From: Oscillospiraceae bacterium
Lineage (GTDB): Bacteria > Bacillota > Clostridia > Oscillospirales > Ruminococcaceae
Length of the DNA: 7,917 bases
Assembly: GCA_014796735.1 (NCBI GenBank)
Contig: JAAVIG010000169.1
Coordinates: 1 to 7,917, forward strand
Reading direction: 5' to 3'
A program made the translations under genes and the position numbers. Below the pieces are notes generated by a model. It had not been told where the DNA came from and did no database searches. It saw only the letters and a program-made list of their open reading frames with translations. Of the stretch, positions 1 through 6,129 are shown in pieces. The first letter of the stretch is position 1. Every line of letters starts with the position of its first letter.

Positions 1-641
1 ACTGTTACGGTGAGTTTGTGGAATGTGCCGAGCCTACTTCTGTCGGTGCCGATCTTATCATAGGCTCTCTTATAAAAAATCCCGGCGGCGGTATTTGCTC
101 TACGGGAGGATATATAGCGGGGAAAAAGGAGCTTGTGGAGCTTTGCTCTTATCGCCTGACCACCGTGGGAACGGGAAAAGAGGTAGGCTGCACGCTGGGA
201 CAGAACCGTGAGTTTTTTATGGGACTGTACAACGCTCCTTTGGCGGTGGCGAATGCGCTTAAAACCTCGGTTTTTGCGGCTGCGTTTTTTGAGGAGCTTG
301 GCTTTGCGGCATTGCCCAATTACCGCGAATACCGCACCGATATAATTTGCTCTATTAAATTGAACACTCCCGAAAGGCTTATCGCCTTTTGTGAGGGAAT
401 ACAGGCGGCAAGTCCCGTTGACAGTACGGCGGCTCCCGAGCCTTGGGATATGCCCGGGTATAACTGTCAGGTGATAATGGCGGCGGGGTGCTTTACTATG
501 GGAAGCTCTATTGAGCTGTCCGCCGATGCGCCTTTGAGAGAGCCTTATGCTGTGTGGCTTCAGGGGGGGACTTCTTATTACGCGGCAAGAATTGGAGTTA
601 TAAACGCGGCGCAGAGAATGATAGATAAAGGACTGCTGTAA
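1..641 (+). CDS. Methionine gamma-lyase-like / aluminium-resistance family PLP enzyme, C-terminal part
   Basis: This is the C-terminal 212 codons of a gene that begins before the window; the reading frame runs from base 3. The first visible residues (CYGEFVE) and the block GADLIIGSLIKNPGGG are the signature of a family named after methionine gamma-lyase or aluminium resistance (YnbB-like), which are fold-type I PLP enzymes. The lysine at 75-77, within SLIKNPGGG, is the expected Schiff-base lysine for PLP. It is followed by a TGGY-type glycine-rich segment. Family members are usually a little over 400 residues, so about half is missing. The protein is cytosolic by family. Physiological substrate is uncertain: C-S lyase activity on sulfur amino acids is the usual guess from homology. 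The stop lies 2 bases before the next ATG, so the two genes are probably cotranscribed and translationally coupled. The family call is firm; the reaction is not. Confidence 0.87.
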   Translation, partial: CYGEFVECAEPTSVGADLIIGSLIKNPGGGICSTGGYIAGKKELVELCSYRLTTVGTGKEVGCTLGQNREFFMGLYNAPLAVANALKTSVFAAAFFEELGFAALPNYREYRTDIICSIKLNTPERLIAFCEGIQAASPVDSTAAPEPWDMPGYNCQVIMAAGCFTMGSSIELSADAPLREPYAVWLQGGTSYYAARIGVINAAQRMIDKGLL

Positions 642-643
642 AT

Positions 644-1537
644 ATGACGGAAAAAATAAAAAAACACAGGACAGTTAAAATTATAATATTGGCTTCAATA
701 TGCTTGCTGCTTATTGCCAGCCTTGTTCTTAACATATATTTTTTATTTTTTTATGATGTAAGCTATTTACAAAGCCCCGATGAAATTTATATAGTGGAGT
801 CGGGAATTATCAAAAACAATCTGGAATTTGCCGAGGGCACGGATTACAACCTTAAATACGATTTTTCGAGCGAGGACTATTCTGTACTTAAAGAAAAATA
901 CGATATAGAGAAAATTGCCGGCAGCGGATCGGAATTTGAAAAAGCCCTTAATTTAATGGACGAATTCGCACCAAGACTTTATCACAAAAGCGATTACGAC
1001 AATCATATAGCACTGCGCGCTTTGGATTTGCTGGAATACAGCCTGGACAACAAAAAACAGGGAATAAATTGCCGCAGCAAGGCGCAGATACTTAATGAAA
1101 TGTGCCTTGCTCTCGGAATTTATTCCCGAAAAGTGTGGATAATGCCAAATTCAAGCTACGACAACGACTGTCATGTGGTAAACGAGGTGTGGGACGAGAG
1201 CCTGAATAAGTGGATAATGTTGGATATAACCAACAATCAGTATTGGATAGACGAAAATGGGACTCCGCTTTCAGTGCTTGAAATACGCAGCAAGGGAGCC
1301 AATATGGAATTCTGCACTCCCGTTGAAGCGGAAGAAAGTACAGATAATCCCTATAAGCTGAAAGAAAAGCATTTGGGTGAGTTTTTGTACATAATGAAGA
1401 ATATGGTTTATATGGAGTATTGTGACGAATATTCCTCATATGAATCGGAAAATTTTTATCTTCTTTTTCCGGAAAACCTTGTTACAAGCTATGAAAAAAT
1501 TATCTCATCGGTAAGTATTGAAAAATCACCCGAATAA
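644..1537 (+). CDS. Membrane-anchored transglutaminase-like protein, function unknown
   Basis: A 297-residue protein. A lysine/arginine-rich N-terminus (residues 1-10) precedes one hydrophobic segment at about 11-37 with no lipobox, so it is probably a signal anchor with the rest outside the cell. The middle carries a transglutaminase-like (papain-fold) pattern: C143 in INCRSKAQILNEMC, H177 in DCHVVNEVW and D194 in WIMLDIT. These fit the Cys-His-Asp triad in order and spacing, and the tryptophan after the His block is typical. About 100 residues follow without a recognised domain. Such domains act in peptide or protein cleavage, or in crosslinking; no substrate can be read from the sequence. 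The ATG lies 2 bases after the preceding stop, with only a distant AAAGGA (627-632) as ribosome site, which suggests translational coupling. The gene is visibly more AT-rich than the xylose genes. The fold call is fairly sure; the role is unknown. Confidence 0.75.
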   Translation: MTEKIKKHRTVKIIILASICLLLIASLVLNIYFLFFYDVSYLQSPDEIYIVESGIIKNNLEFAEGTDYNLKYDFSSEDYSVLKEKYDIEKIAGSGSEFEKALNLMDEFAPRLYHKSDYDNHIALRALDLLEYSLDNKKQGINCRSKAQILNEMCLALGIYSRKVWIMPNSSYDNDCHVVNEVWDESLNKWIMLDITNNQYWIDENGTPLSVLEIRSKGANMEFCTPVEAEESTDNPYKLKEKHLGEFLYIMKNMVYMEYCDEYSSYESENFYLLFPENLVTSYEKIISSVSIEKSPE

Positions 1538-1571
1538 TGCAATAGAACGGCAGTAATATTTTTATAATAAG

Positions 1572-1601
1572 AACAAGCCTTGGTGAAAACCTTGGCTTGT
1601 T
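1572..1601. terminator. Intrinsic terminator, probably bidirectional
   Basis: AACAAGCC (1572-1579) pairs with GGCTTGTT (1594-1601). A TT/TT internal loop and a 3-bp GGT/ACC stem follow, capped by a GAAA tetraloop (1585-1588). On the plus strand it is followed by a T-rich stretch (TATATTTTTATATTTTC), and it sits 34 bases after the transglutaminase-like gene. It also lies just beyond the stop of the convergent phosphofructokinase gene, so it may serve both. The minus-strand tail is less uniformly T-rich, so function in that direction is less certain. Confidence 0.8.
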
Positions 1602-1625
1602 TATATTTTTATATTTTCAATATTG

Positions 1626-2711
1626 TCAGTCTCCGAACGAGATTCCTATATCCCTTGCCGCCGTAACGACCTTATCATCAAGCGGCACAAACTTGGTTTT
1701 CATGGTAACGTCGGACAATGGATTTTCCCCGATCTTTGTACCTATCTTTGCAACCGTATAGCCGTATTTTTCATCTGAAATAAGTCTTGCGGCTCTTGTA
1801 CCGAACTGTGTGGCAAGCACTCTGTCATAAGCTGAAGGGCTGCCTCCTCTGAGCATGTGACCCGGTACAACGGTACGTGTTTCAAAGCCGGTTATCCGTT
1901 CAATATCCTTTGCGATCCTTACGGTGGCCGTATTGTAGCCGTTTTCCGCTCTTAACCTCTGTCTGTCCTTTTTCTTCATTTTGGCCTCTTCAACGTCCAT
2001 ACATCCTTCGGCAACGGCTAAGATAGAAAAGGATTTTCCCGATTTGGCTCTTTCATCCACCGCTTTTGCTACCTTTTCTATGTTATAAGGTATTTCGGGA
2101 ATAAGAATAATATCCGCGCCGCCCGCTACGCCCGTGTATAAGGTGAGCCAGCCCGCCTTGTTTCCCATGATCTCGATTACCATAACTCTGCTGTGAGAAT
2201 TTGCGGTAGTATGAATACGGTCTACCACCTCCGTGCCTATATCAACCGCCGTATGAAAACCGAAAGTAACGGAAGTACCCCATATGTCGTTGTCAATGGT
2301 CTTGGGCAGTCCTATGACGTTCAAGCCCTCCTCAGACAGCAGATTTGCCGTTTTGTGCGTTCCGTTGCCGCCGAGGGTCAGAAGGCAGTCAAGCTTGCGG
2401 TTTTTATAGGTCTGCTTCATTTCCGCAACCTTGTCTATATTGTCTTCCTCAACCACCTGCATAAGCTTATAAGGAGTTCTGCGGGTTCCAAGTATAGTGC
2501 CGCCCTGAGTCAATATTCCCGAAAAATCCGAGGGACTCATTTCACGGCATTCATTGTGTATAAGACCGTGAAAACCGTCGGATATACCTATAATTTCTAC
2601 CTTTTCTTCTCCGAGCAGATTATAGCACGCTTTTGCAACGCCTCTTATTGTTGCGTTAAGTCCCGGGCAGTCGCCGCCGCTGGTTAAAATTCCTATTCTG
2701 CGTTTTGCCAT
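1626..2711 (-). CDS. pfkA: 6-phosphofructokinase (PfkA family, group III-like)
   Basis: A 361-residue cytosolic glycolytic enzyme that phosphorylates fructose 6-phosphate to the 1,6-bisphosphate. Visible family motifs in order: the N-terminal nucleotide loop GILTSGGDCPGLNA (7-20), GGNGT (114-118), the catalytic PKTIDND (136-142, with D140 as the expected base), MGNKAGWL (182-189), AEG (234-236) and PGHMLRGGSP (283-292), which binds the sugar phosphate. Donor-site residues are mixed. The position equivalent to E. coli Gly104 is Gly117, as in ATP enzymes. The position equivalent to Gly124 is Lys137, as in PPi enzymes. E. coli Asp103 is replaced by Asn116. At 361 residues it is longer than the roughly 320 of E. 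coli-type PfkA. Start: the ATG at 2709-2711 has AAGGAAGG (complement of 2717-2724) five bases upstream. It is transcribed divergently from xylA, from its own strong promoter. Family certain; ATP versus PPi use is open. Confidence 0.95.
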   Translation of the reverse strand: MAKRRIGILTSGGDCPGLNATIRGVAKACYNLLGEEKVEIIGISDGFHGLIHNECREMSPSDFSGILTQGGTILGTRRTPYKLMQVVEEDNIDKVAEMKQTYKNRKLDCLLTLGGNGTHKTANLLSEEGLNVIGLPKTIDNDIWGTSVTFGFHTAVDIGTEVVDRIHTTANSHSRVMVIEIMGNKAGWLTLYTGVAGGADIILIPEIPYNIEKVAKAVDERAKSGKSFSILAVAEGCMDVEEAKMKKKDRQRLRAENGYNTATVRIAKDIERITGFETRTVVPGHMLRGGSPSAYDRVLATQFGTRAARLISDEKYGYTVAKIGTKIGENPLSDVTMKTKFVPLDDKVVTAARDIGISFGD

Positions 2712-2734
2712 TGTAGCCTTCCTTTCTTTTTAGG

Positions 2735-2756
2735 GGGTATAATAATTGTTCTACCC
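2735..2756. repeat. 22-bp imperfect palindrome in the pfk leader (possible operator)
   Basis: GGGTA at 2735-2739 and TACCC at 2752-2756 bound an interrupted palindrome centred on AATT (2744-2747); 18 of 22 positions are symmetric. It lies between the predicted pfk transcription start (about 2759) and its ribosome site, where a repressor would block transcription or a leader hairpin could form. No known regulator is assigned. Confidence 0.5.
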
Positions 2757-2765
2757 TTACTTCTA

Positions 2766-2794
2766 ATTATACAGCAATCGGTTGTAAAGGTCAA
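2766..2794 (-). promoter_or_regulatory. Sigma-A type promoter of pfk
   Basis: On the minus strand, TTGACC (complement of 2789-2794) and a perfect TATAAT (complement of 2766-2771) are separated by exactly 17 bases. The predicted start is near 2759, giving a leader of about 50 bases before the pfk ATG. Confidence 0.85.
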
Positions 2795-2836
2795 TACAAA
2801 TATATCATTTTTTTGTGTAAATCGCATAAATTTCTA

Positions 2837-2865
2837 TTGACAAAACGCTCGGAATATATTAAAAT
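2837..2865 (+). promoter_or_regulatory. Sigma-A type promoter of the xylose operon
   Basis: A perfect TTGACA (2837-2842) and TAAAAT (2860-2865) are separated by exactly 17 bases. The predicted start is near 2872, with a leader of about 60 bases before xylA. Such a strong core promoter on an inducible sugar operon implies control by a repressor; the leader holds candidate sites. Confidence 0.85.
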
Positions 2866-2876
2866 ATTTATAACGA

Positions 2877-2890
2877 CCGATTTATATCGG
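2877..2890. promoter_or_regulatory. Inverted repeat just after the xylA start point (candidate operator)
   Basis: CCGAT (2877-2881) and ATCGG (2886-2890) form a perfect 5-bp inverted repeat around TTAT, starting about 5 bases after the predicted transcription start. This is a classic repressor position. ACCGAT also occurs on the minus strand inside the pfk promoter spacer (2777-2782), so one regulator might touch both promoters. No regulator gene is visible to match it. Confidence 0.45.
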
Positions 2891-2894
2891 CAAA

Positions 2895-2908
2895 TGAAAA
2901 CGATTAAC
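2895..2908. promoter_or_regulatory. Weak cre-like (CcpA) site in the xylA leader
   Basis: TGAAAACGATTAAC fits the catabolite-responsive consensus TGWAANCGNTNWCA at 12 of 14 positions, counting degenerate positions; the mismatches are the last two bases. A downstream cre on a xylose operon would fit CcpA control in Firmicutes, but an imperfect match in AT-rich DNA is weak evidence. Confidence 0.28.
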
Positions 2909-2930
2909 AACTTTAGGAGGAAAACATCTG

Positions 2931-4250
2931 ATGAGCGAATTTTTCAACATCCCGAAGATCCAGTACGAGGGAAAAGCCTCAACCAACCCGCTTGCGTTCA
3001 AGTACTATAACCCCGACGAGGTAATAGGCGGCAAGCCCATGCGCGAGCAGCTTAAATTTGCCCTTTCATGGTGGCATACCATGTGCGGCGACGGTACTGA
3101 TATGTTTGGTGTAGGTACCGCCGACAAAAAGTGGGGCGGCAGCGATCCCATGGAAATCGCCAAGAACAAGGCATACGCGGCTTTTGAAATTATGGATAAG
3201 CTGTCTGTGGATTATTACTGCTTCCACGACAGAGATATTGCTCCCGAAGCGGGTTCTTTAAAAGAAACAAACGCTCGTCTCGATGAAATTTCCGACGTTT
3301 TAAAGGATTTAATGGATAAGTCGGGCAAAAAGCTTCTTTGGGGCACGGCCAACTGCTTCAACAATCCCCGTTACATGCACGGTGCGGGAACAGCTCCCAA
3401 CGCCGATGTGTTTGCTTTTGCAGCGGCTCAGATCAAAAAGGCGATCGAACTTACCGTAAAGCTCGGCGGTAACGGTTACGTATTCTGGGGCGGACGCGAG
3501 GGCTACGAAACGCTTCTTAACACAAATCTGGGGCTTGAACAGGATAATATGGCAAGACTTATGAAAATGGCTGTGGAATATGCACGTTCTATCGGATTTA
3601 AGGGCGATTTCTATATTGAGCCCAAGCCCAAGGAGCCTACAAAGCATCAGTATGATTTTGATACCGCTACCGTTCTCGGCTTCCTGCGCAAGTACGATCT
3701 TCTCGGTGATTTCAAGATGAATATTGAAGCCAATCACGCTACCTTGGCGGGACACACCTTCCAGCATGAGCTTCGTGTAGCTCGTGAAAACGGCGTATTC
3801 GGCTCTATTGACGCAAACCAGGGCGATATGCTTTTAGGCTGGGATACCGACCAGTTCCCCACAAACATTTACGATGCCGTATTCTGCATGTACGAGGTTC
3901 TTAAGGCGGGCGGCTTCACCAACGGCGGACTTAACTTCGATTCCAAGGCACGCCGCGGCTCCTTCACACCCGAGGATATTTTCTACAGCTATATTGCGGG
4001 TATGGATACCTTTGCTTTGGGTCTTCGTATGGCAGACAAGCTTATAAAGGACGGCAGGATCGACAAGTTTGTTGACGACAGATACGCAAGCTGGAAAACA
4101 GGTATTGGTGCTGACGTTATTTCCGGCAAGGCTAAAATGGCGGAGCTTGAAGCGTATGCACTTGAAAAGGGCGATGTGATCTCAGCCGTTTCCAGCGGAC
4201 GTCAGGAAATGCTTGAAAGTATTCTTAACAACGTTCTTTTCTCTGACTAA
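2931..4250 (+). CDS. xylA: Xylose isomerase
   Basis: A 439-residue class (group) II xylose isomerase that interconverts D-xylose and D-xylulose in the cytosol with divalent metals. The active site is complete. FHDRD gives the catalytic H99 and D102. EPKPKEP (230-236) gives metal ligand E230 and catalytic K232. NIEANHATLAGH gives E266 and H269. DANQGD gives D294. WDTDQF gives D305 and D307. NFDSK gives D337. The WGGREGYETLLNTN block (186-199) and the C-terminal SGRQEMLE are also family hallmarks. Length matches the long class II enzymes. The ATG at 2931 is set by AGGAGG (2915-2920), ten bases upstream. It is first in an operon with xylB, a small unknown gene and a transaldolase, under its own strong promoter. 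Confidence 0.98.
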   Translation: MSEFFNIPKIQYEGKASTNPLAFKYYNPDEVIGGKPMREQLKFALSWWHTMCGDGTDMFGVGTADKKWGGSDPMEIAKNKAYAAFEIMDKLSVDYYCFHDRDIAPEAGSLKETNARLDEISDVLKDLMDKSGKKLLWGTANCFNNPRYMHGAGTAPNADVFAFAAAQIKKAIELTVKLGGNGYVFWGGREGYETLLNTNLGLEQDNMARLMKMAVEYARSIGFKGDFYIEPKPKEPTKHQYDFDTATVLGFLRKYDLLGDFKMNIEANHATLAGHTFQHELRVARENGVFGSIDANQGDMLLGWDTDQFPTNIYDAVFCMYEVLKAGGFTNGGLNFDSKARRGSFTPEDIFYSYIAGMDTFALGLRMADKLIKDGRIDKFVDDRYASWKTGIGADVISGKAKMAELEAYALEKGDVISAVSSGRQEMLESILNNVLFSD

Positions 4251-4267
4251 AAAAACGAACGACTGAA

Positions 4268-4332
4268 AAGCGGGGGATCATAGGTTACTCATAACATCTT
4301 CTTATTGATTTTCCGCTTATAACAGCCTGTTA
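4268..4332 (+). promoter_or_regulatory. Structured xylA-xylB spacer
   Basis: The 100-base gap holds AAGCGG (4268-4273), which can pair with CCGCTT (4313-4318), and a perfect 6-bp inverted repeat TAACAG-C-CTGTTA (4320-4332). The latter ends only 3 bases before the xylB ribosome site. GTTAC and ATAACA each occur twice here (4284-4288 and 4329-4333; 4291-4296 and 4319-4324), so alternative pairings are possible. No T-tract follows, so it is not a terminator. It may be an operator, an mRNA-processing site or a translational control element. Confidence 0.35.
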
Positions 4333-4350
4333 CAGAAAGGAAAAAATAAA

Positions 4351-5874
4351 TTGGCTTACATTTTAGGTGTTGATATAGGAACCTCGGGCACCAAAACGGT
4401 GCTGTTTTCCGAGGACGGCGTTCCCGTTTCCTCCGCTACCTATGAATACCCGCTTTACACTCCTCAAAACGGTTATGCCGAGCAGGAACCGCTTGATTGG
4501 TGGAATGCAGTGGTAAACAGTATAAAACAGGTAATAAGTGAAAGCGGGGTCGCCGCTTCCGAGATCAAGGGTATTGGTCTTTCGGGACAAATGCACGGTC
4601 TTGTAATGCTTGACGGCGACAATAAGGTAATTCGCCGCAGTATTATCTGGTGCGATCAGCGTACCGCAAAAGAGGTTGTGGAAATAACCGACAAGGTTGG
4701 CGCGGAAAAAATGATTGAAATTACCGCTAACCCTGCCATAACGGGATTTACCGCGGCAAAGATAATGTGGGTAAAGAACAACGAGCCTCAGAACTACGAA
4801 AAGTGCCGCCATATTCTTTTGCCCAAGGACTATATCAGGTTTATGCTTACCGGAGAGTATGCAACCGAGGTTTCCGACGCTTCTGGCATGCAGCTTCTGG
4901 ATATTCCCAACCGCTGCTGGTCTGATGAGATTCTCGATAAACTGGGAATTGACAAGTCACTTTTGGCGAAGGTTTACGAAAGCCCCGAAATTACAGGTAA
5001 GATCACCAAGCAGGTTGCCGAATTGACGGGTCTTGCGGAGGGTACTATTGTTGTAGGCGGCGCGGGCGATAACGCGGCTGCCGCTGTGGGAACGGGCGTT
5101 GTTGAGGACGGAAAGGCGTTTACGACTATCGGGTCAAGCGGCGTTGTTTTCGCCCACACAAGCGACATTTCTATAGACAAAAAGGGAAGAGTACACACCT
5201 TCTGCTGTGCGGTTCCGAATTGCTGGCATGTTATGGGCGTTACCCAAAGCGCGGGACTTTCCCTTAAATGGTTCAGAGACAATCTCTGTTGGAGCGAAAT
5301 GGAAACCGCCCTTAATATGGGTGTTGATCCATATTACCTTACCGACAAGGAAGCAATGGACGTTCCTATCGGTGCCAACAGACTGCTGTATATGCCTTAC
5401 TTAAACGGTGAAAGAACTCCTCACCTTGACCCCAACTGCCGCGGCGCATTTGTGGGACTTTCCACAATGCACAAGAAAAAGGACATGATAAGAGCGGTAA
5501 TGGAGGGCGTTTCCTACTCTCTCAGGGACTGCGTTGAGGTAATGCGTGAGATGAACATAAACGTTACCGATATGATGGCGTGCGGAGGCGGCGGAAGCTC
5601 ACCGCTGTGGAGACAGATGTTAGCCGATCTGTATGCTTGCCCCGTTAAGACTACTCAAAACAAGGAAGGCCCCGCTTTGGGTGTAGCTTTGCTTGCGGCA
5701 GTGGGCGCGGGTATTTATTCAAGCGTTCCCGAAGCTTGCAAGGCGGTTATTCTCCCCGATAAGATTCAAGAGCCGGTTGCCGAAAATACGGCGGAATACG
5801 AAAAGGTTTACGCTGTGTACAAAAAGCTTTATCCAGCTATGAAGTCTTGCTTTGATGATTTGGCGGCTTTGTAA
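4351..5874 (+). CDS. xylB: Xylulokinase (TTG start)
   Basis: A 507-residue FGGY-family sugar kinase that phosphorylates D-xylulose to xylulose 5-phosphate with ATP in the cytosol. The N-terminal phosphate loop DIGTSGTKT (8-16) includes D8. GLSGQMHGLV (76-85) and IWCDQRT (99-105) are the substrate-side motifs of xylulokinases. GGAGDNAAAA (236-245) supplies the catalytic base D240. GERTPHLDP (353-361) and the glycine-rich nucleotide motif CGGGGSSPLWRQM (411-423) complete the second domain. Length is normal for XylB. The start is TTG at 4351, backed by AAAGG (4336-4340), ten bases upstream; the protein begins MAYILGVDIG as expected for the family, with no ATG at that position. The non-ATG start should lower output relative to xylA. 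The substrate is supported by the xylA neighbour. Confidence 0.96.
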   Translation: MAYILGVDIGTSGTKTVLFSEDGVPVSSATYEYPLYTPQNGYAEQEPLDWWNAVVNSIKQVISESGVAASEIKGIGLSGQMHGLVMLDGDNKVIRRSIIWCDQRTAKEVVEITDKVGAEKMIEITANPAITGFTAAKIMWVKNNEPQNYEKCRHILLPKDYIRFMLTGEYATEVSDASGMQLLDIPNRCWSDEILDKLGIDKSLLAKVYESPEITGKITKQVAELTGLAEGTIVVGGAGDNAAAAVGTGVVEDGKAFTTIGSSGVVFAHTSDISIDKKGRVHTFCCAVPNCWHVMGVTQSAGLSLKWFRDNLCWSEMETALNMGVDPYYLTDKEAMDVPIGANRLLYMPYLNGERTPHLDPNCRGAFVGLSTMHKKKDMIRAVMEGVSYSLRDCVEVMREMNINVTDMMACGGGGSSPLWRQMLADLYACPVKTTQNKEGPALGVALLAAVGAGIYSSVPEACKAVILPDKIQEPVAENTAEYEKVYAVYKKLYPAMKSCFDDLAAL

Positions 5875-5888
5875 GAAAGGAAAATTTT

Positions 5889-6095
5889 ATGTTTGTTGCA
5901 CCTGTTCCGTTAATCAGAAAAAATCACATAATTAAAAAGCTGAGAGAATGTAAAGCATTTTCTCCCGAAACTGCTGTGACTTTTGAAAAAGCGGGCATTA
6001 TAAATCCGCATATGTTTAAGAGGGTCAACTATGCAATGATCGAGCAGGGAATACTGGTTCAATGCGGCGAAAAATACTATTTAAATAATCAATAA
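5889..6095 (+). CDS. Small protein with winged-helix-like pattern, unknown function
   Basis: A 68-residue protein. Its start is set by AGAAAGG overlapping the xylB stop region and an ATG 14 bases after that stop. I do not recognise a named family. The visible pattern suggests a compact winged helix-turn-helix: a basic first helix (about 11-21, KNHIIKKLREC), a second helix opening with SPETA (25-29), a third helix (about 39-52) and then a beta pair ILVQCGEKYYL (55-65) resembling a wing. Basic residues (K11, K16, K17, R19, K44, R45) are spread over the putative DNA-contact side. It is embedded between xylB and the transaldolase gene and is cotranscribed with them, so it could be a local regulator or an RNA/protein partner. 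It has no signal peptide or membrane segment. It is very likely a real gene because of its ribosome site and tight packing; the function is unknown. Confidence 0.72.
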   Translation: MFVAPVPLIRKNHIIKKLRECKAFSPETAVTFEKAGIINPHMFKRVNYAMIEQGILVQCGEKYYLNNQ

Positions 6096-6110
6096 GGCAT
6101 AAACGCCTTA
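6093..6110 (+). repeat. Small perfect hairpin overlapping a stop codon
   Basis: TAAGGC (6093-6098) and GCCTTA (6105-6110) form a 6-bp stem with a 6-base loop. The left arm begins with the TAA stop of the small gene, and the right arm ends just before the AGAAAGGA ribosome site (6113-6120) of the transaldolase. No T-tract follows, so termination is unlikely; effects on coupling or mRNA processing are possible. Confidence 0.45.
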
Positions 6111-6129
6111 AAAGAAAGGAATAAAACAT

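Noticed and set aside
2193..2687. A 164-codon plus-strand frame opposite the phosphofructokinase gene
   Set aside because: It is fully antisense to conserved pfk motifs; its length reflects codon bias of the real gene. No promoter or ribosome site was seen for it.
2782..2820. Two TGTAA motifs in the pfk/xylA intergenic region, considered as another WalR/PhoP-like site
   Set aside because: They are 33 bases apart with no copies in between, so they do not form the 11-bp direct repeat seen at 6876-6914; chance in AT-rich DNA explains them.
2813..3010. A 65-codon plus-strand frame spanning the xylA promoter and start
   Set aside because: It begins upstream of the xylA -35 box, so the xylA transcript would not contain its start, and it overlaps the xylA coding region in another frame.
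4251..4350. The xylA-xylB spacer as a terminator or a riboswitch
   Set aside because: No stable GC-rich hairpin followed by a T-tract is present, the gap is too short for a known aptamer fold, and no good internal promoter was found. Only short inverted repeats are supported.
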